Shown: piece after piece, positions 51,835 through 60,111 of the stretch
Numbering within the stretch: the stretch's first letter is position 1
Layout of the letters: each line of letters opens with the position of its first letter
The notes under the pieces: generated by a model
Database searches by the model: none
What the model saw: only the letters and a program-made list of their open reading frames with translations
Told to the model about the DNA's origin: nothing
Position numbers and translations under genes: made by a program
From: Anabaena lutea FACHB-196
GTDB taxonomy: Bacteria > Cyanobacteriota > Cyanobacteriia > Cyanobacteriales > Nostocaceae
DNA length: 64,000 bases
Reading direction: 5' to 3'
Assembly: GCF_014698305.1 (NCBI RefSeq)
Contig: NZ_JACJST010000001.1
Coordinates: 1-64,000, forward strand

Positions 51835-52440
51835 TCAATCATTTATGGCATTAATCAAAACATCTACAAGACTCATATTTTCTAAATCATCGAAAGCTAC
51901 CGTATCACAGATATCAAATTTAGCACCAACACTTTGCAATTGATCATCTAAAGCTTTAAGAAATTTTGTAGCTTGAGGATCATTACCTACTTGAATAATA
52001 GAAATTCCTAATTCTTTCTCATGTTCCATTTTGTGAGTAGCATTGATGATTACTTCATATATTGCTTGCTTATCATCTTGTCTACCATCAGTGATCACTA
52101 AAATTATTTCCCCATTGGGCTTGCTTTGTCCATTGGCTTTGCGGGTAAAATAATTATTAATGGCATCTTGAAGAACTCCTACTAAATTTGTCGTATCATC
52201 AGGAATATTTTCTGCAAAAATCTGTGTTACTTTATCTGAAGTCACATGATCAAAACGTTCAAATTTTCGAGAAAAAAGATAAACAGTGATCCCATCAGTG
52301 TCAAACTCTTCACACTTACGAGCTAAGGCAAAGGTAGATTCTTGTAATGCTAACCATCTGCTTTTGTCACCTTTTTCAGAGAGTTGTGCCATACTAGCAC
52401 TATGGTCAATAATGAGTGTGTAATCCCGATTTTCTAGCAT
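51835..52440 (-). CDS. vWA-domain protein (TerY-like), second of three
   Basis: 201 aa paralogue of its two neighbours. MIDAS residues are altered only mildly: LIIDHSASMAQLSEKGDKSR keeps D-x-S-x-S, PDDTTNLVGVLQ keeps Thr, ILVITDGRQDDKQA keeps Asp. It differs from the others by H and A in the first motif and by an R in DGRQDD. It sits 27 bases upstream of the third gene and is separated from the first by 180 bases with inverted repeats, so it may have its own promoter. Confidence 0.85.
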   Translation of the reverse strand: MLENRDYTLIIDHSASMAQLSEKGDKSRWLALQESTFALARKCEEFDTDGITVYLFSRKFERFDHVTSDKVTQIFAENIPDDTTNLVGVLQDAINNYFTRKANGQSKPNGEIILVITDGRQDDKQAIYEVIINATHKMEHEKELGISIIQVGNDPQATKFLKALDDQLQSVGAKFDICDTVAFDDLENMSLVDVLINAIND

Positions 52441-52620
52441 TTATAATTCTCCAGTAATGAGTGATTTGATATTTTGGGTTTTCATATTCTCCCAAATAAA
52501 TCCCAGGGCAGTATATTCCGAAAACATTCTCTTAGACATCTTGTAAAAATACAAGAAAGAGATAACTAACCGTAGACAGATGCAAATAAAATGTACTTGT
52601 GCAAGATGTCTATTAACTAA
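52441..52620. promoter_or_regulatory. Structured spacer between vWA genes 1 and 2
   Basis: TAGACATCTTG (52533-52543) and CAAGATGTCTA (52602-52612) are a perfect 11-base inverted repeat with a 58-base spacer. Nested in the left arm is CTTGTA-AAAA-TACAAG (52540-52555). Could form a long hairpin or be a regulatory/termination site for the first vWA gene. A promoter for the second gene may lie here. Confidence 0.4.
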
Positions 52621-53226
52621 TTAGTCAGTAATTGCATTCATTAATACATCCGCAAGGCTCATGTCTTCTAAATCATCTAAAGTTATGGTGTCGCAAATAT
52701 CAAATTTAGCGCCAACACCTTGTAGCTGATCATCTAAAGCTTTGAGAAATTTCGTGGCTTGAGGATCTGTACCTACTTGAATAATAGAAATTGCTAATTC
52801 TTCATCTCGATCCATTTGCCGAGTTGCCTGAATGATGACTTCAAATACTGCTTTGCGGTCATCTGGTTCACCATCAGTAATAACTAAAATTGTTTCTCCA
52901 TTGGGTTTTGTTTGACCAGAAGCTTTGCGTTGAAAATAATTATTCAAAGCATCTTGAAGTACACTGGCTAAGTTGGTTGTTCCAGCAGGGTCATTTTCCT
53001 GAAATATTTGTGCGACTTTAGATGATGTCACATTTTCATAACGTTTAAATCTGCCAGAAAAGACGTAAACTGTGAGTCCATCTGGGTCAAACTGTTCACA
53101 TTTGCGAGCCAAAGCCAGGGTAGACTCTTGGGCTATTTCCCATCTACTTCTACCACCTGCTTGGTCAGGGGTGGACATACTACCACTTTTATCAAGGATT
53201 AATGTATAGTCGCGATCGCTCATCAT
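52621..53226 (-). CDS. vWA-domain protein (TerY-like), first of three
   Basis: 201 aa vWA protein, first in transcription order. MIDAS: TLILDKSGSMSTPDQAGGRS, NDPAGTTNLASVL, ILVITDGEPDDRK. Almost collinear with the third copy. The C-terminal helix VGAKFDICDTITLDDLEDMS then LADVLMNAI is shared by all three. The three-fold tandem array suggests repeated duplication and perhaps hetero-oligomers. It is divergent from the candidate small ORF at 53294 and from trxA. Confidence 0.85.
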   Translation of the reverse strand: MMSDRDYTLILDKSGSMSTPDQAGGRSRWEIAQESTLALARKCEQFDPDGLTVYVFSGRFKRYENVTSSKVAQIFQENDPAGTTNLASVLQDALNNYFQRKASGQTKPNGETILVITDGEPDDRKAVFEVIIQATRQMDRDEELAISIIQVGTDPQATKFLKALDDQLQGVGAKFDICDTITLDDLEDMSLADVLMNAITD

Positions 53227-53293
53227 AAATTCCTCTCATGATTTTTCTGCCTCTATTTTAACTGTTAGGTAATAACACCTTCTCTAGATACAG

Positions 53294-53419
53294 ATGGATT
53301 GTAATAATGATTTAAGTAACTCAGTTCCCAAAAAAACCAGTTTCTGGGGTAAAATCGCTAAACAACTCAATATTGACGCTGTGGAGTCTGACCAACTTAC
53401 CCCACAGGCATTCATCTGA
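53294..53419 (+). CDS. Candidate small ORF upstream of trxA
   Basis: 41 aa frame starting at ATG 53294: MDCNNDLSNSVPKKTSFWGK then IAKQLNIDAVESDQL and PQAFI before TGA. It lies in the 305-base gap between the divergent vWA and trxA genes. No clear Shine-Dalgarno. Conserved small proteins of this length exist in cyanobacteria, but I do not recognise this one, so it may be a chance frame. Confidence 0.3.
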   Translation: MDCNNDLSNSVPKKTSFWGKIAKQLNIDAVESDQLTPQAFI

Positions 53420-53531
53420 GAGCAAATTCAGATAAATGCATCGAGATTACCTTCCTTGATCATGGGAAAATGTCCCACTTTCAGGTTTATTCGATAATAT
53501 CGAATTAGTGAATTAAATCACGAGGACAAAT

Positions 53532-53855
53532 ATGTCTGTCACCAATGTCACAGAAGCCACATTTAAGCAAGAAGTTTTGGAAAGTGCGACTCCAGTCTTA
53601 GTGGATTTTTGGGCCCCTTGGTGCGGCCCTTGTCGAATGCTATCTCCAGTTGTGGAAGAAGTGGCTACTGAATATGAAGGACAGGTGAAAGTGGTAAAAC
53701 TGAATACAGATCAGAATCCCACCGTTGCCAGCCATTACGGTATTCGTAGCATTCCCACGTTGATGGTATTTAAAGGAGGTCGGCAAGTTGATACTGTTGT
53801 GGGCGCTGTACCAAAAACTAGTTTAGCTAAAACTCTAGCTCAGTATATTCCTTGA
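53532..53855 (+). CDS. trxA: Thioredoxin
   Basis: 107 aa thioredoxin, a cytoplasmic dithiol reductant. The active site is [20 protein letters not shown]; the cis-Pro loop [13 protein letters not shown] and the Asp/Lys residues in KLNTDQNP are canonical. Length and fold match the m-type/TrxA group. A gaggac Shine-Dalgarno-like run precedes the start. Monocistronic, divergent from the vWA array. Secure. Confidence 0.96.
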   Translation: MSVTNVTEATFKQEVLESATPVLVDFWAPWCGPCRMLSPVVEEVATEYEGQVKVVKLNTDQNPTVASHYGIRSIPTLMVFKGGRQVDTVVGAVPKTSLAKTLAQYIP

Positions 53856-54345
53856 TAATCAGCAGGGTGAATATTGCTCGGCTTTAACTTAATATACTGG
53901 AATCTCTGTCAGAGCAAATTATAGATTTGAAATTATAGTAAATCCCCAGTTGTGACCGAAAAATCACGGGAACGGAGGAACAGATGAAAAAATCAACTAC
54001 CTCGAGGTAAGGGTTTTTCTTCTACTCCTCCCCTTTTTATGAGGTCACAAACCGAATTTTATGAATAAGTATTTGATGATTTTGATAAAATCTCACCTCT
54101 CTCTATTCTTCATTTCATAAGCATTCTGAACCGATAGCGCAGCGTGGCGTAAGCCATAGGTCTGCGTAGCGTCTCCTGAACCGGAGGTCTGCGTAGCGTC
54201 TCCTGACTCCTGAATTCTTACATTACACATATTGTCTTTCTGTTTGCTATTTCTGAGAATATGCTGAGTGTAAACTAAATTTTCCCAAGGGATAAATTCA
54301 GACAATTCCTAGACTGGCTTCATTTGAGTTTCAGTAGCAGATGGG
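53856..54345. other. 490-base intergenic region with inverted repeat copy
   Basis: No gene. It contains palindromic repeats at 54127-54211 (gcgtagcgtctcctgaaccg, twice), which are the reverse complement of those at about 56522-56620. A minus-strand frame across it is repeat-encoded (SGDATQT twice) and is rejected as a gene. Confidence 0.6.
54127..54211. repeat. Inverted-repeat copy 1 (partner at 56522-56620)
   Basis: The reverse complement of this ~85-base segment matches 56522-56620 at almost every position (caggagtcaggagacgctac, gcagacctccggttc, gcagacctatggcttacgcc). The two copies flank 54346-56474 in opposite orientation. Confidence 0.65.
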
Positions 54346-54384
54346 ATGCTGTGTTTAGTCAAAAAACTTAAACATCAAAAACAA

Positions 54385-54765
54385 ATGAAACTCGCTTCTT
54401 CTCTGCTCACAGGTGTTGCTCTAGCTGGTATGTTGACAGTTTGGGATGTTCCACTTAAAGCTGTGAATCCTTCACTAGTTCAAGCCTCAGCCGCAGAAAT
54501 GAAAGATTCTACAGGTTTGACTGCTGGACAAAAAATTGACTTGGTGATGAAGAATAAGGGTCAATTTGGTGGTGGTGATCAATTACGTCGCTTCTTTTTT
54601 GGTGATCTTGAGCCGCTGGGTGTTCAACCTGGTGGTGCCGGTATGGTGGTGAATCTTTACAACAAAGCCAATAATATCACGTTTGCTTATTGTTCAACTT
54701 ACGATGTGGTAGTTGCAGTTAAACAAGGTAGGATTTCTAGGTTTGAAGCCAGCGAAGTGAAGTAA
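54385..54765 (+). CDS. Small secreted protein, hypothetical
   Basis: 126 aa from the ATG at 54385 (MKLASSLLTGVALAGMLTVW is a good signal peptide, with cleavage near VQASAAEM); an upstream in-frame ATG at 54346 is less likely. The mature part is about 90 residues: GLTAGQKIDLVMKNKGQFGG, LRRFFFGDLEPLGVQPGGAG, then NLYNKANNITFAYCSTYDVV. It ends with strand-forming VAVKQGRISRFEASEV. Periplasmic or lumenal; no family recognised. Between repeat-flanked gap and DUF4079 gene. Confidence 0.6.
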   Translation: MKLASSLLTGVALAGMLTVWDVPLKAVNPSLVQASAAEMKDSTGLTAGQKIDLVMKNKGQFGGGDQLRRFFFGDLEPLGVQPGGAGMVVNLYNKANNITFAYCSTYDVVVAVKQGRISRFEASEVK

Positions 54766-54992
54766 TTTTTATGGGGTTGATTGGGAAAAGTCATTAATTA
54801 TGAAATATGACAATGGCACTTTCAACCCTGTTAATATTGGGATAGACAATCTCAAATTAATTGCCTAAGTTCTATAATGACTTGATCTAAACGCCAAGTT
54901 TCTCCTAAGAAGATCAGGGTTATGAGTGATTTGCTGGACTGTAATACAAAGTCGTGCTATTCATTTACTACTAAGTTTTAGAGAGGTGCAAT

Positions 54993-55727
54993 ATGGAAAT
55001 TAAAGACGCTATTTTGTTATTACATCCAGTGTTAGCTGTAATTGTCGTTTTTCCCCTAATTGGGATTATTGTCAACCGGGCTTTACAAATTCGTCAACGC
55101 CGATTAGAAACTGTGGGAACTGGTAAAAGTAAAATTCCCCCTGCTGTTGGACAAGAACACGTTCTGTTAGGAAAATGGTTAACAGGCTCAGTTGTTGGTA
55201 TTGTTTTGATTGCGTTAGCTAATGATATTTTTGTGAATATTATAGATAAGCAAATTTGGGTTAAATCACAATTTCAGGTAATTTTTATTGTTTTATTATT
55301 TGCTGCAACTATTGCTTCTTTGTATTTACTTTATCAAGCAAAATCACAAAATTGGCGTGGTATATTTGCAACTCTGAGCGGGGTTGGGTTAGTGGTGCTT
55401 GGTTGTCAAGATGGTGTTTACCGCAAAACCAATCAATGGTATATTTCTCACTACTATTATGGAGAATTAGCTGCTTTATTAATGATTTTTTCACTGGCAA
55501 TTTTACCAGATATATACAAAGATAAAACAAACCGTTGGCGCAAGGTTCATATTATTCTCAATTGCATCGCTCTTTTGTTATTTATTGGACAGGGAATTAC
55601 AGGAACAAGATCATTGTTAGAAGTTCCTCTAAGTTGGCAAGAACCTTATGTGCATATGCTTTATGAGCAGAAATGTGATACAAAACCCTGTACAGTTCAA
55701 GCACCTTCTTTAGCTCCAAAGCCTTAG
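54993..55727 (+). CDS. DUF4079-type membrane protein (cytochrome-b561-like)
   Basis: 244 aa integral membrane protein with about six hydrophobic segments: at 7-30 (LLLHPVLAVIVVFPLIGIIV), 68-83, 94-115, 121-140, 150-168 and 185-205. The first segment carries a conserved His (LLHPVLA), and further His residues (ISHYYYGE, KVHIILN) suggest two heme ligands as in cytochrome b561-like families. DUF4079 proteins are found across cyanobacteria. Function unknown. The C-terminus has a CDTKPC pair. Preceded by a gaggtg Shine-Dalgarno. Confidence 0.8.
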   Translation: MEIKDAILLLHPVLAVIVVFPLIGIIVNRALQIRQRRLETVGTGKSKIPPAVGQEHVLLGKWLTGSVVGIVLIALANDIFVNIIDKQIWVKSQFQVIFIVLLFAATIASLYLLYQAKSQNWRGIFATLSGVGLVVLGCQDGVYRKTNQWYISHYYYGELAALLMIFSLAILPDIYKDKTNRWRKVHIILNCIALLLFIGQGITGTRSLLEVPLSWQEPYVHMLYEQKCDTKPCTVQAPSLAPKP

Positions 55728-55738
55728 TAGCAAGGGTT

Positions 55739-55795
55739 TGGTGGGCAATGCCCACCCTACGTATATTTTGAAAATAAAATATAGGACTCCTATAT
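55739..55795. mobile_element. MITE-like element, partial copy 2
   Basis: GGTGGGCAATGCCCACCCTA at 55740-55759 then CGTATATTTTGAAAATAAAA and a terminal ATAGGACTCCTATA. It corresponds to the right half of the 59421-59543 copy. Lies between converging DUF4079 and response regulator ends. Confidence 0.5.
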
Positions 55796-55796
55796 A

Positions 55797-56474
55797 TTAC
55801 ATATCTCGCAGTGCGTAACCTACTCCACGCACTGTGTGAATTAAACGCTTTTCGTGATTTTCTTCTAATTTTAAACGTAGATAACGAATATAAACTTCGA
55901 TAATATTAGAATCACCCATAAAATCATAACCCCAAACTTTTTCTAAAATTTGTTCTCTTGTAAAAACTTGCCGGGGATGGGAAAGAAGATATTCTAATAA
56001 ATCAAATTCTTTTGCTGTTAATTCAATTAATTTTTTCCCGCGATAAATTTGGCGAGTACGACGATTTAAACTTAAGTCTTCAAACTGCAAAATGTCTTCG
56101 TCTATTTCTTGAGTACGACGGAGATGAGCGCGAATTCTTGCTAATAGTTCTTCAATACTAAATGGTTTGATTACATAATCATCTGCTCCGGCATCTAAAC
56201 CTGCAACGCGATCGCTTACTTCATCTTTTGCTGTTAATAAAATTACTGGTATTGAGTTTCCAGTTGCTCGCAAACGGCGACAAATTTCTACACCTGATAA
56301 TCCTGGTAACATCCAATCTAGAATAGCTAAATCCGGTGATGATTCTCGCGCTAATGTTAACCCAGTCATGCCATCATTAGCGACGGTGACTTTATAACCT
56401 TCACTACTCAGTTCTAATTCCACAAATCGCGCTAGTTTGACTTCATCTTCAACTAAAAGAATATGTGCTGACAT
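55797..56474 (-). CDS. OmpR-family response regulator
   Basis: 225 aa response regulator. Receiver: ILLVEDEVKLARFVELEL (Asp10/Glu11), phospho-acceptor Asp53 in DLAILDWMLPGLSGVEIC, Thr/Lys residues in ILLTAKDEVS and YVIKPFSIEELLARIRAHLR (Lys103). C-terminal OmpR winged helix: LTAKEFDLLEYLLSHPRQVF then DFMGDSNIIEVYIRYLRLKL with TVRGVGYALRDM. The cognate kinase is the upstream gene at 56713-58134, on the same strand, 238 bases away with a repeat in between. Targets not evident. Confidence 0.93.
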   Translation of the reverse strand: MSAHILLVEDEVKLARFVELELSSEGYKVTVANDGMTGLTLARESSPDLAILDWMLPGLSGVEICRRLRATGNSIPVILLTAKDEVSDRVAGLDAGADDYVIKPFSIEELLARIRAHLRRTQEIDEDILQFEDLSLNRRTRQIYRGKKLIELTAKEFDLLEYLLSHPRQVFTREQILEKVWGYDFMGDSNIIEVYIRYLRLKLEENHEKRLIHTVRGVGYALRDM

Positions 56475-56512
56475 ATTTTAAAATTATTAATATAACGAGT
56501 TTAAGCTGGTAA

Positions 56513-56650
56513 TTGATACAGCAGGAGTCAGGAGTCAGGAGACGCTACGCAGACCTCCGGTTCAAGAGACGCTTCGCAGACCTATGGCTTACGCCAAGCT
56601 GCGCTATCGGTTCAGGAGACGCTACGCAGACCTCCGGTTCAGGAGTAAAA
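56513..56650. repeat. Inverted-repeat copy 2 and palindromic repeat block
   Basis: Repeats ggagacgctacgcagacctc then cggttc (three times), including the 85-base segment that mirrors 54127-54211. Inserted between the response regulator and its kinase gene. Confidence 0.65.
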
Positions 56651-56712
56651 CTGGCGAATGTGTCTAGGTTTCAATTTAGATTCTGTACCTCATTGATCTG
56701 CAATCTGCTGTA

Positions 56713-58134
56713 TTAATTATTAAGTAAAGTGATGGTAAATATACTTCCTTCTTCTAACTTTGATTGTACAGTCACATTACCCCCCATGCCTTCTATCAGA
56801 GTTTTGACAATTGATAAGCCTAAACCAGAACCACCTGTTGCTGGACTGCGGGATTCATCTACGCGGTAAAAGCGTTCAAAAATCCGTTCTTGGTGTTGTA
56901 AAGGAATACCATAACCTTTGTCACAAACTTGAATAGTTACTTTATCATGAAACGCGTTTAATTTTATTATTACTGGCATTCCAGCTTCAGAATATTTAAC
57001 AGCATTATCAATCAAATTCAATAATACTTGTTTCAGACGACTATAATCTGTTTTTACTTCTATTGGGTAAGTTGTTGATTCGATTGTAATGATACGATCA
57101 CTATATTTTGCTGCCATCTCGACAACTTCTTCAACTAAGTCATTCAATATATAGTGTTTCATCTGAAAACGTAAGTAGCCACTATCTGCTCTTGCTAAAT
57201 CTAGTAAATCTTGTAGCAAGCGGATGGTATGTTCAGCTTCTGATGAGGCGGTTTCTAAGGCTTCTATTTGAATTTCTGTTAAGTTATTTTGTCGTCGTAA
57301 AACACTTTGTAAGTAACCATGTACAATTGTTAAAGGTGTCCGTAATTCATGGGAAACATTACTGACAAATTGTCGTTCTTGTTCCCAAGATTGGGAAAGA
57401 CGGGATAACAACATGGTTAAGGTTTGAGCTAATTCTTTGACTTCGCTGGGTGCGTTATCAAGATATAGCTGTGCTTGTCCTAAGTCTTCTATGGAAAGGA
57501 CAGAAGTCATTTGACTTAGTTGACGTAGAGGTTGCAGAGAACGCTGAATATAAAATGCGATCGCTACTGTAATCACAATTATTGCTAAAATGCTGGCAAT
57601 AGTCAAACTCCTTACCATTGCCATAAACATTGTTTGTTCAGTGGTAATATCCTTGACTACAAATAGCGTACCCAAAAGTTTACCCTGGACTTGTAAAGAA
57701 CTACCACTTATAACGAAGTAGTTTTTTTTGACTTGGTAAACTTTGGGTTTAATCGACATATTGGTAAGAGACATTAATTCAGCCACTGTAGAATCAGATA
57801 ACAAATCTAAAGTGGCAGATTTGACCCAAATTTTATTATCAGTATTTTTTAGCCATAATAATGTGTTGGTATTTGCTAAGTTATTAATAGCTTTCTGCAC
57901 CCCTGTTTCGGGTTGCATCATTTCACTATAAAGTTGGACATCATGTGGCACGCGGTTAGCAATTTGTTGAATGTTATGCTTATGACTATCAATCAAAATT
58001 TGCTGCATTTTCCAACTAGTCCATATAGCGAGGCTACTTAATGACGAAGCGGAAAATATAGCAATACCAATAGTTAGGCGTAATCGTAATGAAAATGGAT
58101 CAATTTGTTGACAAATTTTTCTAATTTGCTTCAC
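56713..58134 (-). CDS. Membrane sensor histidine kinase
   Basis: 473 aa kinase, first in the two-gene minus-strand unit. TM1 about 18-40 (LRLTIGIAIFSASSLSSLAI), an extracytoplasmic sensor domain of about 130 residues, TM2 about 172-195 (SLTIASILAIIVITVAIAFY), HAMP, HisKA with His262 in FVSNVSHELRTPLTIVHGYL, HATPase (LKQVLLNLIDNAVKYSEAG, CDKGYGIPLQHQERIFERF, GGSGLGLSIVKTLIEGMGG). The sensor domain is not recognised. It should phosphorylate the OmpR regulator downstream. A repeat block was inserted between the two genes. Confidence 0.92.
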   Translation of the reverse strand: MKQIRKICQQIDPFSLRLRLTIGIAIFSASSLSSLAIWTSWKMQQILIDSHKHNIQQIANRVPHDVQLYSEMMQPETGVQKAINNLANTNTLLWLKNTDNKIWVKSATLDLLSDSTVAELMSLTNMSIKPKVYQVKKNYFVISGSSLQVQGKLLGTLFVVKDITTEQTMFMAMVRSLTIASILAIIVITVAIAFYIQRSLQPLRQLSQMTSVLSIEDLGQAQLYLDNAPSEVKELAQTLTMLLSRLSQSWEQERQFVSNVSHELRTPLTIVHGYLQSVLRRQNNLTEIQIEALETASSEAEHTIRLLQDLLDLARADSGYLRFQMKHYILNDLVEEVVEMAAKYSDRIITIESTTYPIEVKTDYSRLKQVLLNLIDNAVKYSEAGMPVIIKLNAFHDKVTIQVCDKGYGIPLQHQERIFERFYRVDESRSPATGGSGLGLSIVKTLIEGMGGNVTVQSKLEEGSIFTITLLNN

Positions 58135-58713
58135 TTTTTTATTTATAAGTTGGGTCTTGTCAAAAGGTTTTAATTAAAGTTATGGCGGTTCTCTGTTGAG
58201 TGAGATACAAGAACCCCACCTCCCAACCCTCTCCCCGCAAGCGATGAGGGGGCTATCTCTCTTTTGTCACTCTCCGAAAACAAACATCAAAGGCAATTTT
58301 TCAAATTCTTACTAGGACTGGGTTTGCGGCTTTATTTTCTAATATGATAGATGTCCTAATTGGTTTAGGCTAAAACTCTTATATAGTAAGGGTTACATCG
58401 TTTCATTTAGGGAAAGTGACAAAAGAGGGCTATGATGTACCTCATGTGATTAGGAAACGCTATAATAAATGTCTGAAGCTACCAAATAATTAAATAAATA
58501 AAATATTTTTCTAAGTTTTTTCTATTAAGAATCTAAATCAATTTAGCAGTAATTACATTAATTTAATCTGAGAATTTGCTGAAAATTTCGGTGGTTGTTT
58601 GTCTGTGCCTAAATCAGCCCATAATACAGTATAATTCAGAATAAAGAAATTAAATTATAGCAGCGGGGAACTTAAACCCCTTGAATTAGTTAAAATTTAT
58701 TAAAATTGTCAAA
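58135..58713. other. 579-base intergenic region, divergent HK/miaE
   Basis: No gene. It contains CTCTTTTGTCAC (58258-58269) and its exact reverse complement GTGACAAAAGAG (58416-58427), 146 bases apart, and a ccaaccctctccccgcaagc repeat patch near 58219-58250, also seen at 62131-62163. The rest is AT-rich leader. Confidence 0.5.
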
Positions 58714-58731
58714 TTGGGAGTTTTTTGTCCT

Positions 58732-59331
58732 GTGCTGAGTTCTCCGTTACCAACTATTAATGCTCTGAAACAACCTACTAGTGATGCTTGGATAGAGCAA
58801 GCGATCGCTAATTTGGATATTATCTTACTCGATCATTCCCACTGTGAGCGGAAAGCGGCTGGGGTAGCCTTAAATTTTATGTTTCGTTACCCGTCAAATA
58901 GTAAAATGGTACGGGAGTTAACTGCGATCGCTCGTGAAGAACTAGAACACTTTGAATTAGTCAATCAATGGCTAGAACGCCGGAATATCCCCCTTGCACC
59001 CCTGTCAGCACCTCCCTACGGTGCGGGGTTAAAAACGCAAGTGCGATCGCAGGAACCAGCCCGATTTTTAGACAATTTACTAGTTACTGGTTTAATTGAA
59101 GCGCGAAGTCATGAACGCTTGGGACTTTTGGCTGCAAACTGTCCAGAACCAGAATTAGCTAAATTTTATCGGGCTTTGATGGCATCAGAAGCGCGACATT
59201 TCGGCACATATTGGGTATTAGCTGATACTTATTTTGAGCGAAAAATAGTTATGCAACGTCTTGATGAATTAGCAGTTGTGGAAAGTGAATTATTAGCAAC
59301 TTTACACCCAGAACCAAGAATTCATAGTTAA
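58732..59331 (+). CDS. miaE: tRNA-(ms[2]io[6]A)-hydroxylase MiaE
   Basis: 199 aa from the GTG at 58732 (in-frame TTG at 58714 also possible). Diiron monooxygenase that hydroxylates the isopentenyl group of ms2i6A37 in tRNA. Four helices carry the carboxylate-bridged ligands: LLDHSHCERKAAGVALNFMF (Glu, His), TAIAREELEHFELVNQWLER (E-x-x-H), GLIEARSHERLGLLAANCP (Glu) and LMASEARHFGTYWVLADTYF (E-x-x-H). Length is typical for the short cyanobacterial form. Monocistronic with a hairpin terminator. Confidence 0.9.
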   Translation: MLSSPLPTINALKQPTSDAWIEQAIANLDIILLDHSHCERKAAGVALNFMFRYPSNSKMVRELTAIAREELEHFELVNQWLERRNIPLAPLSAPPYGAGLKTQVRSQEPARFLDNLLVTGLIEARSHERLGLLAANCPEPELAKFYRALMASEARHFGTYWVLADTYFERKIVMQRLDELAVVESELLATLHPEPRIHS

Positions 59332-59369
59332 TTTAGTACTTATTTGAATTGTGAATATGAAAAAGCACA

Positions 59370-59408
59370 GATACTCAATTGCTTAGAGAAGTTGGGTATC
59401 TTGTTGTT
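59370..59408 (+). terminator. Hairpin terminator after miaE
   Basis: GATACTCAA (59370-59378) pairs with TTGGGTATC (59392-59400) with one G-T wobble. The loop contains CTTAGAGAA, followed by TTGTTGTTT. Same architecture as at 50701-50738. Confidence 0.6.
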
Positions 59409-59420
59409 TACCAATGATTT

Positions 59421-59543
59421 ATAGGAATCATAAATGATATTTGATAGTTTGCGTGGCGTAGCCATAAAATTTTAAGTCTCACCATTGCTAAGGTGGGCAT
59501 TGCCCACCCTACGTATATTTCAAAAATCAAATATTATTCTTAT
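59421..59543. mobile_element. MITE-like element, copy 3
   Basis: Terminal inverted-repeat-like ends ATAGGAATCATAAATGATAT and ATATTATTCTTAT with interior AAGTCTCACCATTGC and GGTGGGCATTGCCCACCCTA then CGTATATTTCAAAAATC. It is the reverse orientation of the 19587-19714 copy. Ends just before the GNAT gene. Confidence 0.65.
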
Positions 59544-59576
59544 AGTAAGATGCCTATAGACTAAGGACTTTGTTTG

Positions 59577-60077
59577 ATGCAATATTATTACCAAGATTTT
59601 TTAATTCGTGATTGGGAAGAGAGAGAACGGACTCAAGCAGCAGAGGTGATTCGTTCTGTATTATCAGAATATGGTTTAGGTTGGGAACCAGATGGTGCTG
59701 ATAAAGATGTGTTGCAAGTTGAGGAATTTTACTTAGCTGCTGGGGGCGAGTTTTGGGTAATTGAACACCAAAATCAGATAGTAGGTACGGGTGCATATTA
59801 CCCCATACATCGGGGAGAGAAAGCTGTAGAAATCCGCAAAATGTATCTTTTACCAACTGTGCGGGGTTTAGGATTGGGAAAGCATTTGTTACAACAACTA
59901 GAAATTGCGATAGCGAACCGTGGATTTGAGCAAATTTGGATTGAAACCGCTAGTGTTTTAAAAGCCGCAGTCAAACTATATGAAAGTCATGGTTACATCC
60001 CCACAACAGGTGTGGAGACACAAAGGTGCGATCGCATTTACGTTAAATATCTTTTTAGCAATGATCTGAATTTTTAA
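59577..60077 (+). CDS. GNAT-family N-acetyltransferase
   Basis: 166 aa from the ATG at 59577; a TTG three bases earlier is in frame. Acetyl-CoA-binding motif A: MYLLPTVRGLGLGKHLLQQL (R-G-x-G-L-G). Other GNAT elements: WVIEHQNQIVGTGAYYPI before it, and WIETASVLKAAVKLYESHGY with the motif B Tyr. Substrate unknown; the family is broad. Located between a MITE-like copy and the comF gene (34-base gap), and possibly cotranscribed with it. Confidence 0.88.
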   Translation: MQYYYQDFLIRDWEERERTQAAEVIRSVLSEYGLGWEPDGADKDVLQVEEFYLAAGGEFWVIEHQNQIVGTGAYYPIHRGEKAVEIRKMYLLPTVRGLGLGKHLLQQLEIAIANRGFEQIWIETASVLKAAVKLYESHGYIPTTGVETQRCDRIYVKYLFSNDLNF

Positions 60078-60111
60078 TTCTTAATTTTTAATTTCCGAAA
60101 GCGGTTAAATA

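Noticed and set aside
54093-54305. 70-residue minus-strand frame with SGDATQT repeats
   Set aside because: It is encoded by palindromic intergenic repeats; the repeated peptide follows the DNA repeat.
56513-56716. 67-residue plus-strand frame
   Set aside because: Same repeat sequence in the other orientation, not a gene.
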